45,311 nt of DNA from Smithellaceae bacterium (GTDB lineage: Bacteria; Desulfobacterota; Syntrophia; Syntrophales; Smithellaceae). Each line of letters opens with the position of its first letter. Within the stretch, counting starts at the first letter, position 1. Positions 33,863 to 40,073 of this stretch are shown piece after piece. The stretch is taken from NCBI GenBank assembly GCA_028693285.1, contig JAQUVQ010000019.1, forward strand, positions 1 to 45,311. The letters run 5' to 3'. The position numbers and the translations under genes were made by a program. A model generated the notes under the pieces. That model was not told the origin of the DNA. It searched no databases and saw only the letters and a program-made list of their open reading frames with translations.

Positions 33863-34110
33863 ATATGATCGTTTCAAGTAAGTTCGGCAGGCCTGATAAC
33901 CCCGCCACCTAAAGGAGGCGCAAGGTCACAAGCGACCCGCCCTGCATTATTTCTCCAATCGGCATTCTTGTGCGCAACCATGATGGATTTTCCGGCGCCT
34001 GTCAAATAAAATCCGCGGCCAATTGATTCTTGTTTTGTCCGGTGTTTTTTGCTAACTATCCATCAGCCCGGATGAACGGGCAAGAAAGAAATCAAAAGCA
34101 GGAAAAAAAC
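33863..34110. other. Remainder of the lpxH-kdsD intergenic region
   Basis: Positions 33908-33932 are the module shared with copy A at 14995 (22 of 25 identical). The rest, to about 34030, has no recognised gene or signal. The region just before kdsD is AT-rich and may hold its promoter, with only weak -35/-10 candidates. Confidence 0.5.
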
Positions 34111-35103
34111 ATGAGCAGCAGCCGAACCGCCATATCACGCGCCAGAGAAGTTCTGAAAATAGAAGCGCAGAGCCTTTTGAGCCTGATTTCCAAGGTCAAC
34201 GGGAACTTTTCCCGCGCGGTCGATCTGATCTATCAGTGCAAGGGGCGCGTCATCATCACGGGCATCGGCAAATCCGGCCTGATCGGGCGGAAAATCGTCG
34301 CCACGCTGACCAGTACGGGAACGCAGGCGCTTTTCCTCCACCCGGTGGAAGGCATTCACGGCGATCTGGGCATCGTCACCAAAAAAGACGTTCTGCTGGC
34401 CATCTCCAACAGCGGCGAAACGCGGGAGCTGATGCCGATCATCAGCTCGGTCAAAAAAATCGGCACTCCGATCATTTCCTTTACCGGCGTTCTCCAATCC
34501 ACCCTGGCCCGAAACAGCGACATCGTCATTGACGTATCCGTGGAAAAAGAAGCCTGCCCTTTCGGCCTGGCGCCGACCTCCAGCTCCACCGCCGCGCTGG
34601 CCATGGGAGACGCGCTGGCCATCGCGCTCATCGACAAACGCAAATTTCAGGAAAAGGATTTTTACAAGTTCCATCCCGGAGGGTCCCTGGGAGCAAGGCT
34701 CCGGGCGACCGTCCGGGACGCAATGATTACGGGGGATCGAATCCCGCGCGTTCTCTCCGGAGCAGCCGCGCGAAAGGCGATCGAAGTGATCGACCGGATG
34801 AATGTCGGATTCGTGCTGGTGACGGATGCCAGGGACCAACTGCTTGGAATTCTGACCGACGGCGACGTGCGCCGGATCGTCAGCCGGGGATCCACCTTTG
34901 AAGGGATGACGATTGACCAGGTCATGACCTCCAATCCGAAAACCATCGATGAAAAAGCTTCGCTGGCGGAAACCGTCGAGTTCATGCAGAAAAAGGAAAT
35001 CACTTCCCTGGCCGTCGTCAACGGAAAGAAAAAATTAAAAGGGTATGTCCACCTGCACGACATCTTCGGCCGGGGCGGCTCGGTCAACATTTCTTTACCC
35101 TGA
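34111..35103 (+). CDS. kdsD: Arabinose-5-phosphate isomerase (KdsD/GutQ)
   Basis: The 330-residue enzyme converts ribulose 5-phosphate to arabinose 5-phosphate, the first step to Kdo for lipopolysaccharide. The SIS domain (about 15-185) has GIGKSGLIGRKIVATLTSTG and ISNSGETRELMPII, plus APTSSSTAALAMGDALA. Two CBS domains follow (about 205-325) with LGILTDGDVRRIV. FHPGGSLG, between the domains, is conserved. The ATG at 34111 (MSSSRTAISRAREV) fits the family start; the frame is open 27 codons upstream. LpxH on the opposite side of the gap also serves lipid A, but the genes are divergent. The next gene follows by 14 bp. Confidence 0.93.
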   Translation: MSSSRTAISRAREVLKIEAQSLLSLISKVNGNFSRAVDLIYQCKGRVIITGIGKSGLIGRKIVATLTSTGTQALFLHPVEGIHGDLGIVTKKDVLLAISNSGETRELMPIISSVKKIGTPIISFTGVLQSTLARNSDIVIDVSVEKEACPFGLAPTSSSTAALAMGDALAIALIDKRKFQEKDFYKFHPGGSLGARLRATVRDAMITGDRIPRVLSGAAARKAIEVIDRMNVGFVLVTDARDQLLGILTDGDVRRIVSRGSTFEGMTIDQVMTSNPKTIDEKASLAETVEFMQKKEITSLAVVNGKKKLKGYVHLHDIFGRGGSVNISLP

Positions 35104-35117
35104 CAAAACGAAAGGGG

Positions 35118-35657
35118 ATGGCGATGGCGCTGTTCGAATTTGAAGGCAAAAAGCCGCAGGTTCCGTCCGATTCTTTTGTTCACCCCGCGGCCGTTTTAAT
35201 CGGCGACGTCCGCCTCGGGCACGAATGCCTGATCGCACCGGGCGTTTCCATCCGCGCGGACTTCGGCCCGGTCATCATCGGCGACCGCTCCAGCGTGCAG
35301 GACAATTCCGTCATTCACGTCTATCCCGGCTCCGAGTCCGTCATCGGCAACGACGTCACCGTGGCGCACGGCGCCATTCTGCACGACGTGCATATCCATT
35401 CCCGATGCATGATCGGCATCGGCGCCATCATCCTTTTCAACGCCGTCTGCGAGGAAGATGTTTTTGTTTCCGTGGGATCGCTGGTTCCAAGAGGCATGCG
35501 CGTGCCCGCCGGCAAAATCGTCGCCGGCAATCCCGCCCAGATCAAGCGGGACGCAACGGAGAAGGACAAAGCAGCAGCCAGAGACGGCATCGAAGCCTAC
35601 CGCTACCTCTGCAGGCAATACCTGGCCACCATGAAACCGGTCACGGGCCCCGCCTAA
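35118..35657 (+). CDS. Gamma-carbonic-anhydrase-like hexapeptide-repeat protein
   Basis: The 179-residue protein folds as a left-handed beta-helix trimer of hexapeptide repeats, seen as repeating hydrophobic positions through IGDRSSVQDNSVIHVYPG and GNDVTVAHGAILHDVHI. The His in DNSVIH, AHGAILH and HDVH are at the positions of the three zinc ligands of gamma carbonic anhydrases. Many such proteins (PaaY, CaiE, YrdA) have no proven activity, so function is uncertain. It follows kdsD by 14 bp, probably in the same transcript. Its stop codon touches the inverted-repeat element at 35658. Confidence 0.82.
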   Translation: MAMALFEFEGKKPQVPSDSFVHPAAVLIGDVRLGHECLIAPGVSIRADFGPVIIGDRSSVQDNSVIHVYPGSESVIGNDVTVAHGAILHDVHIHSRCMIGIGAIILFNAVCEEDVFVSVGSLVPRGMRVPAGKIVAGNPAQIKRDATEKDKAAARDGIEAYRYLCRQYLATMKPVTGPA

Positions 35658-35839
35658 ATTAGGGACACCGCCCTATTTCCATTTTTTTATGCAGGGCGAG
35701 TCTTCAGACTCGCCAAACCCTCGTGCAAAATCAACTTGGCTTGGCGCACCTGAAGGTACGCCCTACAAACAGACGTCAATTACTTAACCCTTAAAACTTA
35801 AATCTTAAAGCTCAGAAATACCGAGGCGCTGTCCCTAAT
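35658..35839. mobile_element. 182-bp element with terminal inverted repeats (MITE-like)
   Basis: The ends ATTAGGGACACCGCC (35658-35672) and GGCGCTGTCCCTAAT (35825-35839) are inverted repeats with one mismatch. Between them lie two stem-loops, GGCGAGTC-TTCA-GACTCGCC (35695-35714, perfect) and GGCGCACC-TGAA-GGTACGCC (35743-35762), and AT-rich stretches. It exactly fills the space between two convergent genes: the gamma-CA TAA ends at 35657, and the methyltransferase stop begins at 35839. No coding capacity. Its arms resemble repeats associated with REP-type transposases, which is only a suggestion. Confidence 0.7.
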
Positions 35840-36606
35840 TATAATTTTTTGGCCCGGATCAGCAGGACAGTCGATAACGAGCGGGGCATGATCCAGGCGT
35901 CGAAGCGGGCCAAAACCGCGTAAAACCGATTCATCACCTGAAAGAGACGGATCAGGAATTTCGGGGGCGGAACGTTATCTTTGGAAGCACGCTCTTTCCG
36001 TTGGAATTTCTGCGCCACGGAGGCGAAGCCGGTAACCGCCAGCATTGTCAGTTTTTCCAGAGGCCCAAGCACCTTTTGAACTTCCACGGCGTAAAATCCG
36101 GCTTCCTCCAACCGAGAAATCATCTCGGACAGCTCGTAGCGGCGGCAATGACGAACAAAACTGTCGTCATGCGCAAAGTAAAAATGACGATGGGGAAACG
36201 TCACAATCAAAATCCCGCCAGGCCTGATAACTCTAGCGATTTCCGCTAGCGCCCTACGATCGTCTTCCAGATGCTCCAGAACCTCCGAGGCGATCACATG
36301 GGAAAACAATCCGTCCTCAAAAGGCAGATTCATCGCGTCCGCGACAACGTATTGCCCCCGGCCATGTATTTTTTGCAGCATTTTCAGGGCGGATGCGGAC
36401 ACATCAGAATAGACCACCCGATCCCAGGAAGTAAAGACCGGCGAGATGCCGCTGCCGATCTCCAGGACCAGACCTTTTTCTTCCGAGCTCATCGCCTCTT
36501 CAACGGCGCGTTTTCGCAAGAGGTAATTGTACAAGTGATTTTTCAGGGAAACATATTTCTCGTTTTCAAAAAAATCATCGAAGCGGTTTTCGTTTTTGGA
36601 TGCCAT
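35839..36606 (-). CDS. Class I SAM-dependent methyltransferase
   Basis: A 255-residue methyltransferase of the UbiE/COQ5-like type. SAM-binding motifs: GLVLEIGSGISPVFTS (motif I), VVYSDVSASALKM and VIASEVLEHLEDDRRALAEI. The C-terminal 80 residues, with a hydrophobic AVTGFASVAQ segment and basic residues, may associate with membrane. The acceptor is unknown. It is 9 bp after a GT2 glycosyltransferase on the same strand, which suggests a role in a glycan or polyprenyl-linked intermediate. The stop lies at the edge of the 35658-35839 element. Confidence 0.85.
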   Translation of the reverse strand: MASKNENRFDDFFENEKYVSLKNHLYNYLLRKRAVEEAMSSEEKGLVLEIGSGISPVFTSWDRVVYSDVSASALKMLQKIHGRGQYVVADAMNLPFEDGLFSHVIASEVLEHLEDDRRALAEIARVIRPGGILIVTFPHRHFYFAHDDSFVRHCRRYELSEMISRLEEAGFYAVEVQKVLGPLEKLTMLAVTGFASVAQKFQRKERASKDNVPPPKFLIRLFQVMNRFYAVLARFDAWIMPRSLSTVLLIRAKKL

Positions 36607-36615
36607 GACCGGTTC

Positions 36616-37359
36616 TCAAGAAAAAAGCGGTGAACTGGCCAGACCCGCTTTGGACAGGCGGAAACTCACGGCCGTCGCCAGACAGCCGATGCCGTATTGG
36701 ACGCTGCGCCTGAAGTTGATGGACGAGGCTTCGGTAAAGTATTTGGTCGGACAACTGACCTCGGCAATGGTATAGCCCTGCCAGATAATCTGGGCCAGCA
36801 TCTGATTGTCAAAAACAAAATCGTCGGAATTCCGCTCCAGCGGCAATTTCTCCAGGAGTTCCCGTGAAAAGGCGCGGTAGCCCGTGTGATACTCGGAGAG
36901 CTTCGCGCCCAGCATCATATTTTCCGCAAGCGTGAGAAATCGATTGGCGATGTACTTCCAGATCGGCATCCCGTCCTTCACCGCATGGCCTCCCAGAATT
37001 CTGGAGCCGAGGACACAGTGATAAAGTCCGTTGCCGATCATGGATGCCATGGCCGGGATCAGCTTCGGCGTGTATTGATAATCGGGGTGAACCATGATGA
37101 CGATGTCCGCGCCCTCCTCCAGAGCCATCCGATAGCAGGTTTTCTGATTGGCGCCGTATCCGCTGTTCTTTTCGTGGACATGAACCCTCGTTTTGGGCAG
37201 TCCGCGGGCAATAATGGATGTTTGATCGGAACTGGCATCGTCCACCAGAATCACCAGGTCCACCATCTCCTGTGCCATCACCTCATTGTAGGTCATTTTC
37301 AGCGTCTGCGCCGCGTTGTACGCGGGCATGACCACAACAACTCTTTTTCCTTTAAACAT
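36616..37359 (-). CDS. GT2-family glycosyltransferase (dolichol-phosphate-mannose-synthase-like)
   Basis: The 247-residue protein starts [18 protein letters not shown] and has [13 protein letters not shown], the family's nucleotide-sugar-binding Asp region, and [19 protein letters not shown] where the DXD-like Asp sits. The middle [19 protein letters not shown] is typical of DPM1-like enzymes that load sugars onto polyprenyl phosphate. A C-terminal hydrophobic segment may be a membrane contact. Position between pilA and the methyltransferase raises the possibility of pilus or surface glycan modification, but that is speculation. Confidence 0.85.
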   Translation of the reverse strand: MFKGKRVVVVMPAYNAAQTLKMTYNEVMAQEMVDLVILVDDASSDQTSIIARGLPKTRVHVHEKNSGYGANQKTCYRMALEEGADIVIMVHPDYQYTPKLIPAMASMIGNGLYHCVLGSRILGGHAVKDGMPIWKYIANRFLTLAENMMLGAKLSEYHTGYRAFSRELLEKLPLERNSDDFVFDNQMLAQIIWQGYTIAEVSCPTKYFTEASSINFRRSVQYGIGCLATAVSFRLSKAGLASSPLFS

Positions 37360-37486
37360 TCCCCGAATCTCCGCAATCGCGTTGATATTGATCAGTCAGC
37401 TCACCCTCCAGAAAGGATAACGCTGGAACTTTATACATGATGTCGGCGACAAATGAAATATGAATGATGGAACGTTTTTCAGTTGG

Positions 37487-37513
37487 AAAGAAAAGGGCTT
37501 CATGGAAAAGCCC
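37487..37513 (-). terminator. Intrinsic terminator of pilA
   Basis: On the minus strand GGGCTT and AAGCCC form a 6-bp stem with a 7-nt loop, followed by TTTTCTTT. It lies 25 bp past the pilA stop. Confidence 0.75.
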
Positions 37514-37537
37514 GAAGGATCGTGAAATAATCTTGTT

Positions 37538-37900
37538 TTAAGGAGTAGCAGTAACAGTAACCGTGCCGTTCGGGTCAATGGTATAGGTAACATTGCTTGC
37601 GTTATGCTTTGCCGTTGCCGTCCAGGTATCGAGCTTATCATCCGTAATGTTGAGCGTGACGTCGCTGGAATTGAAAAATTTCTGACTATGCATGCCGTCA
37701 ATCCCGCAGGTCGTCGAACCTTCCATTGTGGAAAAGTAAACCTGGCAGGCCGTATAAGCGCTTCTTAGTTCAGCGGTTGCTTTGGTGTTGTACGACTTGA
37801 CTCTGTAAGCGGAAAATTGCGGGATGGCGATTGCCGCCAGAATGCCGATGATCGCCACAACAATCATCAACTCGATGAGGGTGAAACCTTTTTTATTCAT
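37538..37900 (-). CDS. pilA: Type IV major pilin (PilA-like)
   Basis: The 120-residue prepilin starts MNKKG-FTLIE, a class III signal cleaved by PilD after Gly5. The mature 115-residue protein has the conserved N-terminal helix with Glu5 (FTLIELMIVVAIIGILA). The following QFSAYRVKSYN is nearly identical to Geobacter PilA, with aromatics at mature positions 24, 27, 32, 44, 50 and 51. The C-terminal domain, longer than that of Geobacter (61 residues mature), has Cys47 and Cys60, possibly a disulfide loop. It has a sigma-54 promoter, AAGGGG ribosome site and a terminator, so it looks monocistronic. No pil assembly genes are in the window. Confidence 0.95.
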   Translation of the reverse strand: MNKKGFTLIELMIVVAIIGILAAIAIPQFSAYRVKSYNTKATAELRSAYTACQVYFSTMEGSTTCGIDGMHSQKFFNSSDVTLNITDDKLDTWTATAKHNASNVTYTIDPNGTVTVTATP

Positions 37901-37935
37901 TTTTCATCCCCTTGTCTGAATTTTCATATTGTTTC

Positions 37936-37951
37936 AGCAACTAATATACCA
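37936..37951 (-). promoter_or_regulatory. Sigma-54 promoter of pilA
   Basis: TGGTATATTAGTTGCT on the minus strand fits TGGYAYRNNNNTTGCW at every defined position, with the required 10 bp between the GG and GC elements. The start would fall near 37926, about 25 nt before the ATG. RpoN control of pilA through PilR is known in relatives. Confidence 0.8.
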
Positions 37952-38120
37952 AAGGCAAATGCGACTTACGCTTTTTTTGTATGGGGATTAAATCAAAAAT
38001 TGCAAATAAATTCAAGAACAAAGAAAGATCGAAAAAAGCCGCTCCACAAAAGGCGCAAAAACCTTTTTACACAAAAAGGTGATTTTCACCCGAACAAGCT
38101 ATTTTGACCGTAAATCATTG
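37952..38120. other. AT-rich region upstream of pilA
   Basis: About 170 bp of AT-rich sequence between VanZ and the sigma-54 promoter. It would be the natural place for an activator (PilR-type) binding site; I cannot define one by eye. No gene seen. Confidence 0.4.
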
Positions 38121-38495
38121 TCATTCCAGCCGTTTTCCGATGAAGCGCCCCGGAAGAATGCCCAGCATCACTCCCAGCGTGTTGGCAAGGATATCAAGAA
38201 CTGAAAACATTCTTCCGGGAATAAAATACTGCCCGGCTTCCAGGAGCAACCCAAGAATGATCATGGAAAAAGCGGCGGACAAAGCCGCGCGGCGATCGGC
38301 AAAACCGATGGCAGGCAGAAGCGCCAGCCATCCGTACGCGGCGCAATGATAGAGTTTGTCCGCGTTCCAGAAATCAACCGGCAGATCCACCCGGGGCAAA
38401 AGCGATAGAAAAATGACCGTGCCAATCGAGGCTCCCCAGAGAAAAAGGATTGGCCGAGACCATTTGCCTGATTTTGCCGGCTGTTTTGTTTTCAT
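38121..38495 (-). CDS. VanZ-family membrane protein
   Basis: The 124-residue protein has four hydrophobic segments and the VanZ pattern: DKLYHCAAYGWLALLPAIGF after helix 1, and LEAGQYFIPGRMFSVLDILAN before the last helix. Family members are integral membrane proteins of unclear function (one contributes to teicoplanin resistance). The ATG at 38495 is preferred to a TTG three codons upstream. The terminator of tRNA-Val lies immediately upstream, so its own promoter is probably very close or absent. Confidence 0.75.
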   Translation of the reverse strand: MKTKQPAKSGKWSRPILFLWGASIGTVIFLSLLPRVDLPVDFWNADKLYHCAAYGWLALLPAIGFADRRAALSAAFSMIILGLLLEAGQYFIPGRMFSVLDILANTLGVMLGILPGRFIGKRLE

Positions 38496-38501
38496 CAGTT
38501 T

Positions 38502-38539
38502 CAAAAAGAAAAGGGATTAACCGTGAAAGGATAATCCCT
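38502..38539 (-). terminator. Intrinsic terminator after tRNA-Val
   Basis: AGGGATTA and TAATCCCT (38512-38519, 38532-38539) form a perfect 8-bp stem with a 12-nt loop, followed on the minus strand by TTCTTTTT. It sits 10 bp beyond the CCA end. Confidence 0.85.
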
Positions 38540-38549
38540 GATTTTTGAA

Positions 38550-38624
38550 TGGTAGGCGGTGCTGGGATTGAACCAGCGACTTCTACCGTGTGAAGGTAGC
38601 ACTCTCCCGCTGAGTTAACCGCCC
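38550..38624 (-). tRNA. tRNA-Val (anticodon CAC)
   Basis: A 75-nt tRNA with acceptor GGGCGGT/ACCGCCT and encoded CCA. The anticodon stem-loop CTACC-TTCACAC-GGTAG gives anticodon CAC, reading GUG. The T-arm carries GGTTCAATCC. A terminator follows directly. Confidence 0.95.
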
Positions 38625-38722
38625 AAGTGCCGTCTGCTATAGCCTAATCTTCCCCCCGTTTCAAGCAAAAATACTTTTTTTCATGAAAGAGTTTTTCCGG
38701 CTCAAAAAAGAAATGCCGCCCG

Positions 38723-38756
38723 CCCTTCCGCCATCATTGCTTCAATGGCGGAAGGG
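38723..38756. terminator. Perfect 12-bp inverted repeat after the thiolase gene
   Basis: CCCTTCCGCCAT (38723-38734) and ATGGCGGAAGGG (38745-38756) enclose a 10-nt loop. It lies 42 bp past the thiolase stop. A TTTCTTTTTT tract on the minus strand is about 10 nt beyond the stem, so termination is likely but the form is not classical. Confidence 0.55.
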
Positions 38757-38797
38757 TTGGAGCGACTTTTTCAGCTTGGCGCTGGAGGGGTTTCTAA

Positions 38798-39991
38798 TTA
38801 CAACATTTCATAAATACCGGCTGCGCCCATGCCGCCGCCGATACACATGGATACGATACCGCGTTTTCCGCCGCGCCGCTTCAGTTCATGCAGCAACTGA
38901 GCGGTCAATTTTGCGCCGGTGCATCCCAGCGGATGGCCGAGGGCAATCGCGCCGCCGTTGGGATTGATGTCACCCGCCCAATAGCGGTCTTCGATACCGA
39001 CCACGCGGCAGGAATAAATAGCCTGTGACGCAAAGGCTTCATTGATTTCATACACATCAATGTCTTTCGGCGTCAAGCCGGCCATTTTCAGGACCTTCGG
39101 AATCGCGTAAGCAGGGCCGACACCCATTTCTTCCGCCGCAACGCCAGCAACTGCAAAATATGCCAGTCTGGCAATGGGTTTCAGTTTCAATTCCTTCGCT
39201 TTTTCCGCCGACATCAGCATGGAGAAGGCTGCGCCGTCTGTCATCTGTGAAGAGTTGGCAGCGGTGCAGTTTCCGCCTAACCGGAAGGGCGACTTCAGTT
39301 TTGCCATGTCTTCCATCTTTGCAGGCCAACGCACACCGTCATCCGTGTCAAACGTGACGGTTTCGCGAATGCGTTTGCCATTTTTAATCTTGTATTTGAA
39401 GGCCTGAATGGGAATGATTTCATCCTTGAACTTTCCGGCCTTGATGGCTTCATGAGCGCGGCGATTGCTTTCCACACCCATCTTGTCCATATCTTCACGC
39501 GAAATATTGTAATGTTCGGCTACATTTTCGGCCGTGTTGCCCATATTAACCCAGAGATTGGGCATGCTGCCGTCAAATTTCCAATCCGGGTTCGGACGCA
39601 TGGCGGTACCGCCCATGGGAATATGGCTCATGGTCTCGCAGCCACCGGCAATAATAATATCCGACCAGCCGGCGCGGATTTTTGCCGTAGCGTCGGCAAT
39701 GGCCTGAATACCAGCCGAACAAAAACGGTTGACGGTCATGCCGGAGCATGAAATGGGCAAGCCCGCTCCCATCGCCAGAGTCCGCCCCAGAATCATGCCC
39801 TGCTCGGCTTCCGGAAACGCACAACCAACGATCAAATCATCTATTTCTTCGGGTTTTACTTCCGGAACTCTCGCCAGAAGGCCCTTGACTACCTGAATGC
39901 CATAGGCATCCGACCTGGTTTGTGCAAGACCACCTCTTTTATAACGGCCGCCTGGACTTCTTACGGCTTCAACAATTACAGCATCACTCAT
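38798..39991 (-). CDS. Acetyl-CoA acyltransferase (thiolase)
   Basis: The 397-residue thiolase performs the last, CoA-dependent cleavage step of beta-oxidation, or condensation in reverse. The nucleophilic Cys is in NRFCSAGIQAIADA near residue 90, the NEAFASQ motif near 345, and GGAIALGHPLGCTGAK carries the catalytic His and second Cys. GGCETMSHIPMGG is typical of FadA-type enzymes. AAGGAGG precedes the ATG. It follows the fadB-like fusion by 82 bp on the same strand, forming a beta-oxidation pair; chain-length preference cannot be read. Confidence 0.93.
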   Translation of the reverse strand: MSDAVIVEAVRSPGGRYKRGGLAQTRSDAYGIQVVKGLLARVPEVKPEEIDDLIVGCAFPEAEQGMILGRTLAMGAGLPISCSGMTVNRFCSAGIQAIADATAKIRAGWSDIIIAGGCETMSHIPMGGTAMRPNPDWKFDGSMPNLWVNMGNTAENVAEHYNISREDMDKMGVESNRRAHEAIKAGKFKDEIIPIQAFKYKIKNGKRIRETVTFDTDDGVRWPAKMEDMAKLKSPFRLGGNCTAANSSQMTDGAAFSMLMSAEKAKELKLKPIARLAYFAVAGVAAEEMGVGPAYAIPKVLKMAGLTPKDIDVYEINEAFASQAIYSCRVVGIEDRYWAGDINPNGGAIALGHPLGCTGAKLTAQLLHELKRRGGKRGIVSMCIGGGMGAAGIYEML

Positions 39992-40073
39992 GGTTTTCCT
40001 CCTTCATTTCTAGAAGGCGCGGAGGCTTTTCTGAACTTTTTTTCAAACCGCCGCGCTCATTATTTCATAATAG

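Noticed and set aside
33683-33962. CRISPR array
   Set aside because: Repeats are irregular in spacing, of several different modules and lack uniform spacers; no cas gene is present.
35658-35839. Intact insertion sequence
   Set aside because: No transposase frame fits within 182 bp; only a non-autonomous element can be supported.
37396-37701. 101-codon minus-strand frame overlapping pilA
   Set aside because: Out-of-frame shadow of the pilin gene that continues through its terminator.
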